Assembly (NCBI GenBank): GCA_001931905.2
Contig: MSJI02000375.1
Span: 37,483-101,482, forward strand
DNA: 64,000 nucleotides
Reading direction: 5' to 3'
Origin: Cladosporium sp. IMV 00045
Lineage: Eukaryota > Ascomycota > Dothideomycetes > Cladosporiales > Cladosporiaceae
The position numbers and the translations under genes are program-made. This document shows, in pieces, positions 23,159 to 35,292 of the stretch (positions are counted from its first letter, which is position 1; each line of letters opens with the position of its first letter). The notes under the pieces are model-generated. The model was not told the origin of the DNA. It saw only the letters and a list, made by a program, of their open reading frames with translations, and ran no database searches.

Positions 23159-23278
23159 CATCAATGGCTTCAGTAACTCATTGAAATATCGCAGAGTCCA
23201 AATCTATTCAATCAATACCCTGAGATCAAGGCAGCATTCGACCGCTCGATCGATCAAAGATCGTAACCCCCAGCAAGT

Positions 23279-24514
23279 ATGGCACCAGGAATCATCTCTG
23301 ATGATCCGGCTCAAAACGAAGGCGTTGCCATCAGAGCCAAAGGTCAGAAATCATATCCAGAGCCTCTACAACTCACAGGCGCTTTGGATGATTCGGATTT
23401 GAAGAGGCCACACCGGCCATCGGTCGCGAATACAAATCGGTCAACATCGTTGACGACATCCTCAATGCGGAGAACGCAGAGGGTAAGCTCAGAGATCTCG
23501 CGATCACCAGTACGTCAACCCAATGATCGCACATGAAAACTCAGAAGACAAAACTAACGATCCCTCCAGTCTCTCAACGCGGCGTAGTCGTCTTCCGCTC
23601 CCAAGACAACCTGACCGACGACCAACAAAAAGACCTCGTCCATCGCCTCGGCCTCGCCGGCGGCAAACCCACCGACTCTACCCTACACGTTCATCCGGTT
23701 CTGAACAACACCTCAGAATTCGGCGTTGGCGACGCGGAAGTCTCACACATCAGCTCTCTCGCGTACAAGAAATTGTTCGGGTACCAGACGAAGCGGGAGA
23801 AGCGCAAACTCGGCGCAGCAGAATGGCACAGCGACATCCAATTCGAGCCGAAGCCTGCGGACTACACCTCACTTCGCTTGACGCAGCTGCCCAGCACGGG
23901 TGGAGATACTCTGTGGGCGTCAGGGTACGAGTTGTACGATCGCTTTTCAGAGCCATACCGCAAGTTCCTGGAAAGTCTGACGGCCACATATATCGGCGAC
24001 GGATTCACCAAAGCTGCCGCTGCGGATCCGGACAACGTGATTGTTCATGAAGGACCTCGAGGTGCGCCGGAGAATGTTGGCACGCATCTGTCGGCTGTTC
24101 ATCCTGTTGTTCGGACGAATCCGGTGACGGGCTGGAAGAGCATCTATGCTATCGGTTCGTTCCCGAAGTATATCAATGAACTGGAAGAGGAGGAATCAAG
24201 TGAGCTGCTTGAATTGCTCAAGAGGAGGATTCTTGATAATCATGATCTGGTTGTCAGGTTCAAGTGGCGGAATGAGAATGATATCGGTAAGCCCATGAAT
24301 GAATCGAGAGTTTGAACAATCACTAACATGTTTATCAGCGATCTGGGATAACCGCAGCGCATTTCACACCGCAACCAACGATTACGATGGGTTGGGCGAA
24401 CGGTTCGGGCATCGAACGGTTGGTATCGGGGAAGCCCCTTATCTGGACGCCAACAGCAATTCACGAACGGAGGAGCTGGCGAGGAAGGCGCATGAAAAGG
24501 CACAGGCAGCCTGA
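23279..24514 (+). CDS. TauD/TfdA-family dioxygenase with a 1-nt frameshift in exon 1
   Basis: Exons 23279-23509, 23570-24286 and 24339-24514, with introns of 60 and 52 nt. The first exon needs a frame change at the T run 23398-23400. Upstream the frame reads YPEPLQLTGALDDSD; downstream it reads EEATPAIGREYKSVNIVDDI, and these are adjacent in this family. One extra T would restore DFEEATP and a 374-aa protein. The upstream ATG frame otherwise dies at a stop, and the downstream frame has a TGA just before. Active-site features are intact: HSD in AAEWHSDIQFEP, the distal His in DNRSAFHTATNDY, TGGDTLWAS, and Arg in GHRTVGIGEAPY. The family is the YLL057c/Jlp1-like sulfonate dioxygenases. It may be a sequencing error or an early pseudogene; the retained catalytic residues favour the former. 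Confidence 0.82.
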
Positions 24515-25087
24515 GAAAGCGAAACATGCTACGCCCAGTTAGTATACAGAGGCCAATAATACATCACCGATCAATTACGACATACAATGTCAAATGACCA
24601 TCTGACCGGACTTAGACTTTTCGGTCCATCTCATTGACAAGATCCGAAAAATTGTGACTGGAGCAGAGTATAGCACCCTCAGAGTCAAACGCCCACCAGG
24701 AGACTCTTGACGGGCGTTCTTGCGAGAAATGATCTTTAGGAGAGCAAAATGGCAGGTCATTCATAATATAGAAGTGAATTCACACATGCGCTTCCAGAAT
24801 TGTAAACAAAACTGTCATTGGCATATCATATTTCAACAAATCTGGAGATTCAAGACATCCAAACATCGATGACCACTGATTGACAAAAGATTGGGAAAGA
24901 AGAAAACCATTTTGCTCATCTCGAAAGTGATGGGTGTAACGAATAGGAGGGGATTGATTGATCTACCCCGGAGGCCGCGGTCACAAAAGCCGATAATCCC
25001 CGGCGCGCGTAAAAGTGAAGCTCTCCCCTCGCATCTTGAGCAACCAGCCAGCCATTGCGACACCGTCAACACAGCAAATCTCACAAC
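24515..25087. other. intergenic between TauD-like gene and GPI11
   Basis: About 570 bp with no coding signal: the terminator side of the dioxygenase and the promoter of GPI11. No distinct element seen. Confidence 0.5.
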
Positions 25088-25892
25088 ATGAGCGCCGCAA
25101 CGAACATCAAGCCTGTGCCGGCTTCAAAGCCTACAACAACAACGACACCGCATTTGAAGCCAACCGAAATCCTCCACGACGACTATGCCTTCCTGGCCGC
25201 GAACCTGTACCCTGCCATTCTCTTGGCTGGTCTCGCGCTGAGCTTCAACCGTCTAGTCGAAGACCCCGTCTCGACCCTGTCAAAATCGGCGCCTATTGTC
25301 ATCATCCTCCAGATCTTCTACTGCTTCCTGTGCCTTCCGTCCACTGGCCAGGCTCCTCCGCCACCAAAGAACAAATGGGGGAAGAAGCCAGCCAGGTCTT
25401 CCCAAGACTTTGGAGCTAAGGCGGTTGTACGCATACCCTTAGAACGACACAAGACGTGAAAGATCACAAAAACTGACCAACTTCCAGCCCGCATTCCTCT
25501 CCCTCATCCTGACCATCACCCTTACCGTCCCCACGGTCTTCATCCTGGTAATCTTCTTCGGCGCGCCTCTGACGACCCACCAAGCCCACACGGTTCTCGT
25601 ATCCGTCCACCTCGGTCTCCTCGTCACACCGCAACTCTTCTACGTCTACGGTCTGGATGTGCGAGTATGGATGCAGGCTGCCAGCCTGCAGCTGCCCTTG
25701 GACGAGGTCTACGGCATGAGCTTGGGCGCAATCGTCGGTGCGTGGTTGGGCGCGGTGCCTATCCCGCTTGACTGGGACAGGGAGTGGCAGAAGTGGCCCG
25801 TCACTATTGTCGTGGGTCTCTACACTGGCGCTGTTGTGGGCAAGCTTTTGGGTGCTTATGTGGTCAAGGGGGTCAGGGTCAAGATCAACTGA
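25088..25892 (+). CDS. GPI11: GPI11 / PIG-F, GPI-anchor ethanolamine-phosphate transfer subunit
   Basis: Exons 25088-25426 and 25488-25892 with a 61-nt intron in phase 0 (AAGGCGGTT / CCCGCATTC) give 247 aa. After a short polar N-terminus there are about six hydrophobic segments: NLYPAILLAGLALSF, APIVIILQIFYCFLCL, FLSLILTITLTVPTVFILVI, HTVLVSVHLGLLVTPQLF and two near the C-terminus. The family hallmark GAWLGAVPIPLDWDREWQKW and the following TIVVGLYTGAVVGKLLG are present. PIG-F/Gpi11 is an ER membrane partner of the GPI ethanolamine-phosphate transferases (PIG-O/Gpi13 and PIG-G/Gpi7). The length fits the fungal family. The start at 25088 is the first ATG. Confidence 0.93.
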
Positions 25893-28291
25893 AAAGAGAA
25901 TGAAAGCGCGAGAGATACTGGTAATTCGAGGAACAGGAATTTGGACTCGAGGCTTGGTGAGCGAATCAGCGTGCGCTACGACTCCAAAAGACCTGCCTCA
26001 AAAGCACCAGTAAGACTGGACAGAAGGACCGACGCCGACCGCCCACGAAAGCGCACCACACGCCCCACAAGGCCAAGATCAAAGCCAACAAAGCCATCCG
26101 CGATGCTGGAGGATACATGGAAGACGACGTTTCAAGACTCCTAAAGAGTCACCAGGAGATTAGTCGAACCAGTGCGTGTGGGAATCTAACCGCAAAGTAC
26201 ATCAAATCTCGCAAGGATCTTCGACAACCTCAACAAGAAAACGAATAACAAAATCTATACAGAGAGTTCTGGAAGCTATCGACAGAACGGTGAAACACAT
26301 CGTTTGCATCGATCCCAAGGGCCATAATTAGGCGACCAAAAAAATGTTATCTAGGCTCATCAACAACAGAGTATCGACTATAGAAAGATCACGGCAACCG
26401 GTACTGCATACCAACTTCTGACTAGCCTCACATACATCAAGCCAGACAGCATCAGTCTACAACTGGACGAAAGTTACCATACTAGCCGCATGCAAGCTGT
26501 CGTAAGCGCTCGTTAAATACATTGAGATCGCTCTGACGTGAAGCCGGCAATATCAAGGTCATCAAAACAAACAGCACTCGTCCGACTCTAGAAGAACCTT
26601 ACTTTAATTCAGGGCCAATCGAACAACAAGCCGTCTAAAAGCACGCAAGCGATGCGTTTTATGTTACCCTCTGTCGTCACGCACGCCAGATCAATCGTGC
26701 CCTTGATTCTTTCGCAATAAAGGATGCATGCTTGTCCGCTGGTCCGCGGCGTTTCGTCGTGACTTTCAAGCACAAAGCTATCGAACGTTCAGTACCTGTG
26801 GGAGGAGATCTGACGGCTCGCTGCTGGCGGTTTCATGTTTGCCAGATCTGACGTATGTCCTGGGGCAGCCTGACCAGTCGCGATATCTTCGCGGATTGAG
26901 CTCGTCGTTGGATGGAGCTTGTGCGTGCCACGGATGGGGTAAGATCTACAGGCGCAATAATTCTACATGGTACCCTGCCACCTCGTCACAGAGTAACCAG
27001 AGCCGTAGACATGACACGACAGGCAAATGGTCGCATGAGTCCGTGGACACCTGTCTGTGACTCGAGGACAAGGCTGAAATTCATTAATCAACCATGTTGG
27101 CCAGTGTCTAATTGTTCATATATTCTACCCTACGCGACGAGTCGGAGGCACTCCTTCAGATATGTGATAGCCTTATCACATACATCGACGAGCTCCTTCG
27201 TCTGCAATTGGTCGCATACTCGGCAGCAGTTGCGCGTCGAGGCGTCGCGAGGCAGTTCGAAATCTCCGGAACGACCACGTCGCGAGCCGAGCGAACGAGA
27301 TGAACAATGCACTGCGGAGCATTTTAGCTTGATGCGGCAAAGCGTCTGGATGGCCGGAGCTTTTCTCGTCTCGATGCCTCGTGCTTTCGCTGCTACTAGC
27401 GATGATGATGCGCAGGAGAAAGGGCACAAGGGTCCGCGCGTGTTGTTTAGTTCGCATGTGATGGAGATGGCAAACTTGCTTTCGCGCCCACATGCAGACT
27501 TCACCTCTTCTTTTGCAGGAGTCGCGCCACGCCATGCAGCAGATATGAAGCCATTTTAGGCCATTGCACTCTCCCGGCGGCGAGGATACAGTTACAAGCA
27601 GCTGATGTATTCAGATTCCTATCCCACGGCAGTAATGATTTTGCACTGATGCACTAGCAAATACACATGCAGTCGCGCGCCAGGGGTTTGCGCATTGTCC
27701 ACCTCATTTCACAAGCGCAACTACTGGCCCGAGACCGCCCACAAACCGTCGTTCATCCCCTTGGGCACACACCCACCACACCCTGCAAGCGCTGCTCGTT
27801 GCCCTGGCCTTCGTCCTGCTCGTCGTCCTGCCTTTCACTTATGACCCTCTAGCTCGTTGACCGCGGCATGTGGCTTGCTCTTGGGCCTGCTGAATCACTT
27901 TGCTGCTCGACCATCCATCATCATTTGCCGATTAACTTCCACCTTCTCTCTCACACCAACACTACTACCACGGTCACTGCACGTACCCATCTTTTGTTTC
28001 ACTTGCTTTCTTCACTCCTGCGTTTTGTCTCCCGTTCCTGCTCCTAGCGTTCTTCAGCTTTGCATATGTCTCGCATTTGATCCTTAGCATTACCTGGATA
28101 TAGACGTCGAGAGCGGAATTGCCTCGTGGCCGATAATTCTAATCCAACCACCCACCTCCTGAACCTTCGACAGCGGGAAAGGCACGCGAACCCCTAATGC
28201 TTGGGACGCGATCGATCATACTGGCAGTAGACTCGTGCAAATCTTCACACCGCGCTGCTGGGACGCCATTTCTCACACAAACAACACGATA
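25893..28291. other. gene-free interval upstream of LIM-domain gene
   Basis: About 2.4 kb with no recognised gene. The longest frame (26912-27559, plus) has no family features. The last 500 bp before the LIM gene are pyrimidine-rich, as in a fungal promoter or 5' UTR. Confidence 0.5.
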
Positions 28292-30628
28292 ATGCCGCTC
28301 GCTTCGACGCTGGCCGCCGGCGGCATGAGGCCGGCCAGCTTCTTGCCGGCCATTAAATGCTCAGACTGCGGGAATGAGATCGAGATCGCCGCTATGGGCG
28401 ACCACATTTGCGAGAAGACGGCGGAACCAACAAGCAAAGCGCAGTCGCAATCGAGTAATCCATACGCCCTCGATGGGCTACCTTCTGGAGCGACGACACC
28501 CACGAGCCCAATAAATGAACCCAGTTACACCACACAGCCCGAACTGCCTGTAACCAGAGTAAGAGCGCCTACTGTCGGTTCATCCGATACACCCACAACG
28601 AAGTCGATGAGGCCGGCGCCTCCAAGAATAAACCCAGACGCAGCGAACAGACCCTTTCTGGCGCCTGGTCCATCGATGTCACGATCGCCCATTTCACCAG
28701 CGTCCAGTGCACATTCGGGAAGCAGTGCCGACAGAAGACCAGCACCTTCGCGGAGCGCTACTAGCCCAATGCCGCGCTTGTTCGATCCTCGACCTCCGAG
28801 TCCTGAACTGACGGGAGGTTACGACTGCGCGTTTCCGCCATTCAGTCCCGGTCAGCAACCACCACCCAGACCTTCGACTGGTCAAGGACACAGGAAACCA
28901 TCAGGAGACAGGGCGCCTTCCCGTGGCGGGTTCAGACCGGAAAGACCGTCTACGGCTCAAGGAGGAATGGTCAATGGACTACGGAAACCAAGCAATCCGA
29001 ATAATTTTGCACCTTTGTCGGCGCCTCAAGATGCTAGACGGCCGAGCGAAGCGTACAGCGTCCGCTCACTTGGCGAATCTCTCCCAAGGCCCACTACGGC
29101 GAGTTCGAATCGATCCGATGGCCAGAAACGGGAGCCGCCTCCAAGACCAGAACGGCCGCAAGAAGAGGTGATGTCTCCGACTTTCTTGAACAAGTTCAGC
29201 CAAGGACCTTTGTCACATGGGCCTCCCGCGCCGGTACGCATCCCAGATCGAAGCCAAACACTTCCAATTCCGCAGAACAACAGCGACCAGCAGGGCCCTA
29301 TGTCGCCTGGGCTGTCGCGTGCGTCCACAGAGCCGTATGCTGGGAGAGCACGAGCTCCGAGTTCAGCAGCCGGCTCAGTCTCGTCTACTGATATTCTGGG
29401 ACACCCAACACCGCCAAATGGAGGAAGAATGGATCGACGTCTGCAAGATGCTCCGCCTGTGCCAAAAGCTGTGCAGGAACATCGACAGGACTACTCACAT
29501 GCACCATCACAATCTTCCTCTTCTAATGGTTCAAAGCATTCCTACGCTGGCAGCAGTGTCGGGGGCCCCAGCCCAAGCATAAGCGCGGCAAGCAGCTTCG
29601 ACACATTCTCCCCACTTAGAGAAGTACCAACACCTTACGAAAACGAGGAGAGCATGAGACCCGCGGGACTAGCTTTCAAGCAGCCTGAGAGACCGACTAT
29701 CCAGACAGAGCAGAGCTCGCCACCACGGAGCCGTCCCAGGCCTGAGGCTATCAGCCCGAGCACACCACCCAAGATACCAGCTGTGGCGAGCACACCTGAG
29801 GAATCACCAATTGATCCTACTTTCAACTCTCGGGTTTCTCACAACCAGCCATGGCAAGCCGACATCGAGAAAAGCAAGCCATTTCCTTTACATATCAACA
29901 CCAGCCCACACAAGCCCGTCTCTCCGCCTCCTGCTAAGCCGGCACCTCCTCCAAAATCGCCCACCGACTATGGATCTTTCCGTTGCGCATCACCTTCCCC
30001 TGTGTCCACTTCTCTTTCTCCGAAGACAAGGGCTGCTCCGCCAGCTTTCCCTCCTCCGCAGCCTCACATTCACCCTCATCCGCCTGCCATCCGTCGTCCG
30101 ACTACACCTGGTATTAGGCCGGTGTGCCGTGGCTGCAACCAAACCATCGAAGGAAAATCCGTCAAAGCTGCTGACGGCAGATTGACAGGTCGCTGGCACA
30201 AACAGTGCTTCACTTGCCGCACCTGCAGGCAGCCATTTGCGACCGCTGACTTTTACGTCATCGACAACCAGCCCTATTGCGAGCACCACTATCATGAGGC
30301 CAATGGCTCCCTATGCTCAGGTTGCCACAACGGCATCGAAGGACAATACCTCGAGACAACCACGTCTGCTGGTCCAAACGGAGGGCCACCCAGAGAAAAG
30401 AAATTCCATCCTCGCTGTTTCACCTGCGTCGACTGCAAGATGGTGCTGGCAGAGGACTACTTCGAGATTAGAGGGCGGGTCTACTGTGAACGCCACGCTC
30501 TTGTGGCAATGCGCACCCCGCCGAGATTCCGAGGACCGCCAGGCGCCGGCCCCCGTGGCCCCCTGGAGCCAATTTCTCTCGCGGACCTGGCCCTGGCCCA
30601 GGCCCGTACGCTGGTCCCGGCGGTTTGA
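28292..30628 (+). CDS. two-LIM-domain paxillin-like protein, C-terminus frameshifted
   Basis: An intronless frame from the first ATG at 28292 gives 778 aa. Residues about 21-37 hold a small Cys motif (CSDCGNEIEIAAMGDHIC). A long Pro/Ser-rich disordered region follows to about residue 610. LIM 1 starts at CRGCNQTIEGK (residue 612) and LIM 2 at CSGCHNGIEGQ (residue 675), with the Zn ligands present (WHKQCFTCRTC, HPRCFTCVDC, YCERH). Such proteins (Pxl1-like) localise to actin structures, septa and sites of polarised growth. After LIM 2 the frame passes a five-C run at 30559-30563. One more C would give a 43-residue Gly/Pro tail ending ERRTTKLMVM at 30693, the kind of basic tail I recall in this family. 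As assembled it ends in an unlikely Leu/Ala tail at 30628. Confidence 0.9.
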   Translation: MPLASTLAAGGMRPASFLPAIKCSDCGNEIEIAAMGDHICEKTAEPTSKAQSQSSNPYALDGLPSGATTPTSPINEPSYTTQPELPVTRVRAPTVGSSDTPTTKSMRPAPPRINPDAANRPFLAPGPSMSRSPISPASSAHSGSSADRRPAPSRSATSPMPRLFDPRPPSPELTGGYDCAFPPFSPGQQPPPRPSTGQGHRKPSGDRAPSRGGFRPERPSTAQGGMVNGLRKPSNPNNFAPLSAPQDARRPSEAYSVRSLGESLPRPTTASSNRSDGQKREPPPRPERPQEEVMSPTFLNKFSQGPLSHGPPAPVRIPDRSQTLPIPQNNSDQQGPMSPGLSRASTEPYAGRARAPSSAAGSVSSTDILGHPTPPNGGRMDRRLQDAPPVPKAVQEHRQDYSHAPSQSSSSNGSKHSYAGSSVGGPSPSISAASSFDTFSPLREVPTPYENEESMRPAGLAFKQPERPTIQTEQSSPPRSRPRPEAISPSTPPKIPAVASTPEESPIDPTFNSRVSHNQPWQADIEKSKPFPLHINTSPHKPVSPPPAKPAPPPKSPTDYGSFRCASPSPVSTSLSPKTRAAPPAFPPPQPHIHPHPPAIRRPTTPGIRPVCRGCNQTIEGKSVKAADGRLTGRWHKQCFTCRTCRQPFATADFYVIDNQPYCEHHYHEANGSLCSGCHNGIEGQYLETTTSAGPNGGPPREKKFHPRCFTCVDCKMVLAEDYFEIRGRVYCERHALVAMRTPPRFRGPPGAGPRGPLEPISLADLALAQARTLVPAV

Positions 30629-33600
30629 GCGCGCCTGTTGACAGGCGAGCTCTGATGGCGGAGAGACGCACGACTAAGCTGATGGTGATGTGATCGATTG
30701 TACCACATCAGCGACCAGTGGTTTAATTTGCTTCGCCATACTCTTCTGTCTATTATCAATGCGCATTGCAATGCGGCAACGACCAACTTTTACCTTCTTC
30801 ACCCTCACTCCCAGGGGGTTCCACTTAAACGGCAAACGACCAGCAACGAAAGCAAAGCAACCTCAAACCACCCAAGGAATGCATTCAGCCACAGCTTTCG
30901 CCCCCTTGTTGCCGGCTTCGACTTACTCCCTCTTTCTCTCTGCTATCTTCTCCGCCCAGAACACCAAAGGCGCCATTCTTCCAAGAGATACCCCAGGCAG
31001 CGCCTGCTTCTTTACTTTCTCCTTTCTCTTTCCGTATCTCGTTTCTCCTTTCTATCTAGACTTTTTATTCCCTAACACTTGAACATGCATTGAAAGATCG
31101 GCCCGTGTCGCCGATATCACTGTTCAAGCCTAGCGACTTGATATTGGATCCAGTCGCGTCATAGCCGAGATGATGGACGGGCTATTTGAAGGAAGGCCTC
31201 GAACAAACCAAACAATTTCTGTCTAATGTATAAATGAGAATAGATCTGATTTGCTTTTCACATCCGTGCCACCTTTTCTCTTTCTCTGAACTTGAAGCTA
31301 CTGATGAAGTTGACCCGCCTATCGTAACTCGTAATACTGAATTAATCACAAGTCACACCAAATGCACGGCTACCGTGGGCTAACAATGCCATACTCATGT
31401 TCGTTCCCACTCACACAGTCTATTGTATGCGAGAGTCGGTGACGAGAAGTATGCAGCTCCAGCAAATCACGCATACCATGTACCTTACTTAAACCCGCCA
31501 CCCGACGTGCGTCAATCCACCCAACCACCAGCTCTCCATATCCGCTCGCGGCTACGTGCATGAAGGGTGAGACTCCCGATGAGAAGTGACGGGAGTGGGT
31601 GACTCCAGCAGCTCTAAGAAGGAATGCAAGGAAACAATCGAGCTCAGTACGGACGACACGAGGCATGAGAGGATCTGTATTGCACTCTTCTACTATTGTG
31701 AATCGACCGACCGCATCAATACGCGACTTTCACGTTCTATTCTTTCCACTGCATGCATGCTCGGTTCTATATAGAGAAGCCGGAACGATCGTCGCTTTAC
31801 ACCGCATGATATGTTTCCGGGTGTGCAAATCTGTGTCAAGAAAACCTCCCCGGTTGCCCCCATCCCAGGGTGATGCGAACCCTCGCTTCTCCAAACGGTT
31901 GTGCGAGGTTGCGGAGGGGTAATTTTAGGTATTGAGAGGCGATTTGGTACGACGATGATGTGGGAGGGTGCATCTGCGATGCTTGCCATGGGCGATTCTC
32001 GTTGAAGTCGCTAATGGTATATCAAACGCAGGGGAGGCTGTTTGATTGGAGATGAAGCGGCGCAAAGACGATTGTTGAAGATACCTCACTACTACAATCA
32101 CGCCTGTCCTTGATGGAAGACAAGTGGTTGCTTGTAACCATTCCTCACAGCTGCGCAAATGGACATACAGAGACACACGCGTGCAGATTCTGTTCCTGGG
32201 AAGTCCCACCACACGATCGACAACAAACAAGAAGATCAAAACCCTCACCTCGAGTGCTTGCGTGTACAAGCAGACTAATTCTGCAGAAAGCAGAACAAAC
32301 TTGGCAGATTCCTGCAGACCGCAAGGTAAAGTGATGACAGGCTGATGATCAAGCTTCGCGGCGTCTTGTCGATCACGCCGAAGATGACAATAACACACCC
32401 ATGTTATAGGCAGTGGGCATGCCCTCATGGATTCAAAATCCGTGCATTTCAAAGGTAGAATACAGTAGTGACATACCTCCTAGTGATCAGTCCGACAATG
32501 CACCGCAAAAACCGCACGAACGGATAAGATACCGTGAAGTATGTACTCGTGAATCATGACGGGAATCACAATCGAAGGATTTCAAGTTTGGCCGCGGGGA
32601 CGGGTCTGAACTGTCCAAGGGCAAAAGGAACATTTTTAGCAATCGCAGCTTTGTAGACTTTCGACTGTCGCTGATAGTGAGAGGGGCGCGCGCGGAGAAA
32701 GGGGAGACCCGCCTGGACTAGGTATTTCGCAATCTCTCTCGGCCTTGTCCGCGGCGACCATGTTCATGATTTAAGGTGGTGGGAGAGGGAATATTGATGG
32801 GATGCGCAACTAGGCAAGTGGACGAAACACTAGCTTGTCCAAGAAGACAAGGAGGAGAGGATGCCGAGGCCGCCAGGATACCTTGAGCAAAGTAACCTCC
32901 CACTCCAGTCTCTGAGCCTCGCAAGGCTCGCATCATGATTTTCTCGCTGGACCATCCATGTTCCTCGAAGGATTGCCGTCTCGGACCGCACGTAAGCCCG
33001 CAATTGAAGGTTTTCTGTTCTCGCCTGATCCTCCTTCTAGTCCGCTGGCGTGCAGATAAAGGATTTGGTTGACGCTCTTATTTTTTTTTCTTCGCTCCAT
33101 CGTAACCTATAGTGAAGATGCATTATTGTCGAGCCTTGTCGTGCTACCGAAAACTACTTCCCTTAGTGTTGGAACGAGGGAGCAGACGGAGTTTGCCGTC
33201 ACGACACCGCGCAGGCGGGAATTGGCTACTTGGGGCTTCCTGAAATGGTGAGACGATTCCATATTTTAGCCAGATTTGCTCTTGTGCGGTTTTGATGCTT
33301 TCCCATACCGCTGGGATTCTTTGGCGAATGACACCGTGAAGACTCCGACTTGGTAGGGATGTCGAGCGGATACATGGCGGCTATCTTGATTTCACCTCCA
33401 AGATGCTTCTCTCACGTCACGGTATATCGCAATGTCGAGCAGACCACCTTTTGAGTGCTGCGATTCTCTCTCGGACAACTTGGGTTTCAGGGATATGCAG
33501 GCCAGTTTGGGCCCTGCAGATGAGACACCTCGCTTGTTTGATGGTGCGGTTGCAAGGTTGCGACGACTCGCTGCCAGCCCAGCCGTGTGCGAGCTCGTCA

Positions 33601-34965
33601 CCCTACCGCTCCAGTACTCCAGTACTCCGGCCATCCCGGTCGCGCAGAAAGTGAGGAGGCCTGAAGGTCTGGTTGTTCTGCGTGTCTTCTAGTCTCAGGG
33701 ATGTTTCTTGTCGTTCTATTGTTGCACGCACTAGCTGACAGGGTTGCGGTGTGCTATATGGTCTCTTCTCAGAACATCAGTATAACAGAGAGTATTTGAA
33801 ATGTCATTAATGAAGAACAACAATCGCTGTGCTGCCGACTACCGAGAGAAGACTGCCTTGATCGCCAGACTACTGCATGCTATTGAGTAGTAACACAGCA
33901 TCAGCCAGCGCCAGCCTCTTCAATCGGCAGTTGCTGTATACCTACCTTGACGGTTTAACCCTCCCATGGCTGTTTGTTGTTGATGATACTTTGCCTCACC
34001 TGTCTCCCACTGCTACCAATCCAACCGCAAGCATACGACACCTATTTCCACCACGGCCTACAACACCGCGCCGTCGTGTACGGAAAAGTGACTATTCCCT
34101 TCTCCATACCTCGGCAGGCGTAAGAAACAAGTCCGGTTCCCGCCAAGGCAGAGCGCCAGACGCCGTCGGTCCATCTCGCGCCACCCATTGGGCCAGTCGG
34201 AGGGCAACTATTGGCTGGCAGAGTTGGTAGGATCCGGGCGGTGCGCCGTCGACACAAACCTCACCCATCGTCAGAGTCAGTGCGCACATCTTGTCTGAAG
34301 GCTGGTCTGTCCTGTCTGTGCCTGTGCTAGCTAGCTAGCATCAGAGAGCCAGGCCGCCAGGCCCAAGCGCAGGAAAGCCTCCCATCCCTCTTCTTCTAGG
34401 TGCGTGCAGAGACAGACGGAGAGAGAGAGCGAGAGAAGAGGAGAAGAGAGAGGCTCAGAGACGCGCAGAATATTGCTCGCCCGTCACTCACCCGCCCTGC
34501 CCTGCGACGACCGTCTCATCAGCCTCCGCAGCCCTCTCTCACGCCCGGCACTCTAGGCGCAACTCTCCCTCCCGCGCCGACCCTGCCTTGCCCTCCTGCA
34601 CCCAAATCGCCCGCTTGCTTCGCTTTACCAATCAACCACCACGCCTCCGTGCCCACTAGCTACACTACCACCACTACTCACTACTACTCTCCTACCACTC
34701 GCACATCCACCCGTCTTCCTCTGTCTTGCTCGCCCACTCCTCTCGCACTCCCACCCATCCTTCCAACCGGCCCTTTACCTGCCCACTGCAGCAGGATCCG
34801 GACTGTCGCTCTCTTTCTGTCCGACTACGCACGTGAGAGACCATCGCCGGCGAGCTCCTGAGTCTCTGCGGCGTTTGCAACAGCTGCCCGCCAATCCGCA
34901 GCCACTCTACTTGGGTTATACTTTCACCGCAACTGCTACCTCTGTTCTAGTACCCTGCGCTCGAG
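30629..34965. other. long gene-free region upstream of G-alpha gene
   Basis: About 4.3 kb (4.7 kb to the G-alpha ATG) without a recognised gene. The first 65 bp are probably the lost end of the LIM gene. There is a lone ankyrin-like peptide on the minus strand near 31530-31590, and CT-rich tracts from 34.4 kb on, where the G-alpha transcript probably starts. Otherwise I see nothing. Confidence 0.5.
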
Positions 34966-35292
34966 GTGAGTCTCTTCTTTATTAATGTCTGCCATCCGGT
35001 CGTCTATGCGAAACGCTGCATGTCGCATGCAGCCAGCCTGCGAGCCCTCTCCCTATCCGCGGACAAGCGGTGCAAGTGATTGACGGGCGCGGATGACCTG
35101 TCTGCTGGCATTGGGTAATGCTGGCACGACCGTCGTTACTGCACGCGCATACATGGCAATTAATCATTCCTGCAAACGTGCCCCTGACTGACAGCAAACC
35201 CCAGTAGCGACCACTGTTGCCCCAATCCGTCTTACGACTTCGTACATTTTACGTCTTAATTTATACCCCTTTTCTTATCTTCGCGTGAGCAG
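34966..35292 (+). other. probable 5' UTR intron of G-alpha gene
   Basis: A strong donor (GAG|GTGAGT) at 34966 and an acceptor (GTGAGCAG|ACG) at 35292 bracket 327 nt, ending 21 nt before the G-alpha ATG. 5' UTR introns of this size are common in fungal signalling genes. This is a prediction from splice-site quality only. Confidence 0.4.

Larger units (their letters stand above)
21773..23278. promoter_or_regulatory. divergent promoter region between two TauD-like dioxygenases
   Basis: About 1.5 kb shared upstream sequence. It contains the decamer repeat at 21828-21916 and a TATAAA at 23153-23158, 126 bp before the second gene's ATG. A 122-codon plus-strand frame at 22075-22443 shows no family features and is probably chance. 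Confidence 0.55.

Noticed and set aside
23341..23404. A possible intron (GTCAGA...GAAG) that would avoid the frameshift in the second TauD-like gene
   Set aside because: It would delete the YPEPLQLTGALDD block that the family conserves, and the splice sites are poor; a one-base loss explains the data better.
26912..27559. A 215-codon plus-strand frame upstream of the LIM gene
   Set aside because: No conserved blocks, and it overlaps equally long frames on the other strand; treated as noise.
31370..31666. A minus-strand peptide resembling one ankyrin repeat (SGVSPFMHVAASGYGELVV)
   Set aside because: Only a single imperfect repeat, with no neighbouring repeats in any frame and no splice model; probably chance or a very old relic.
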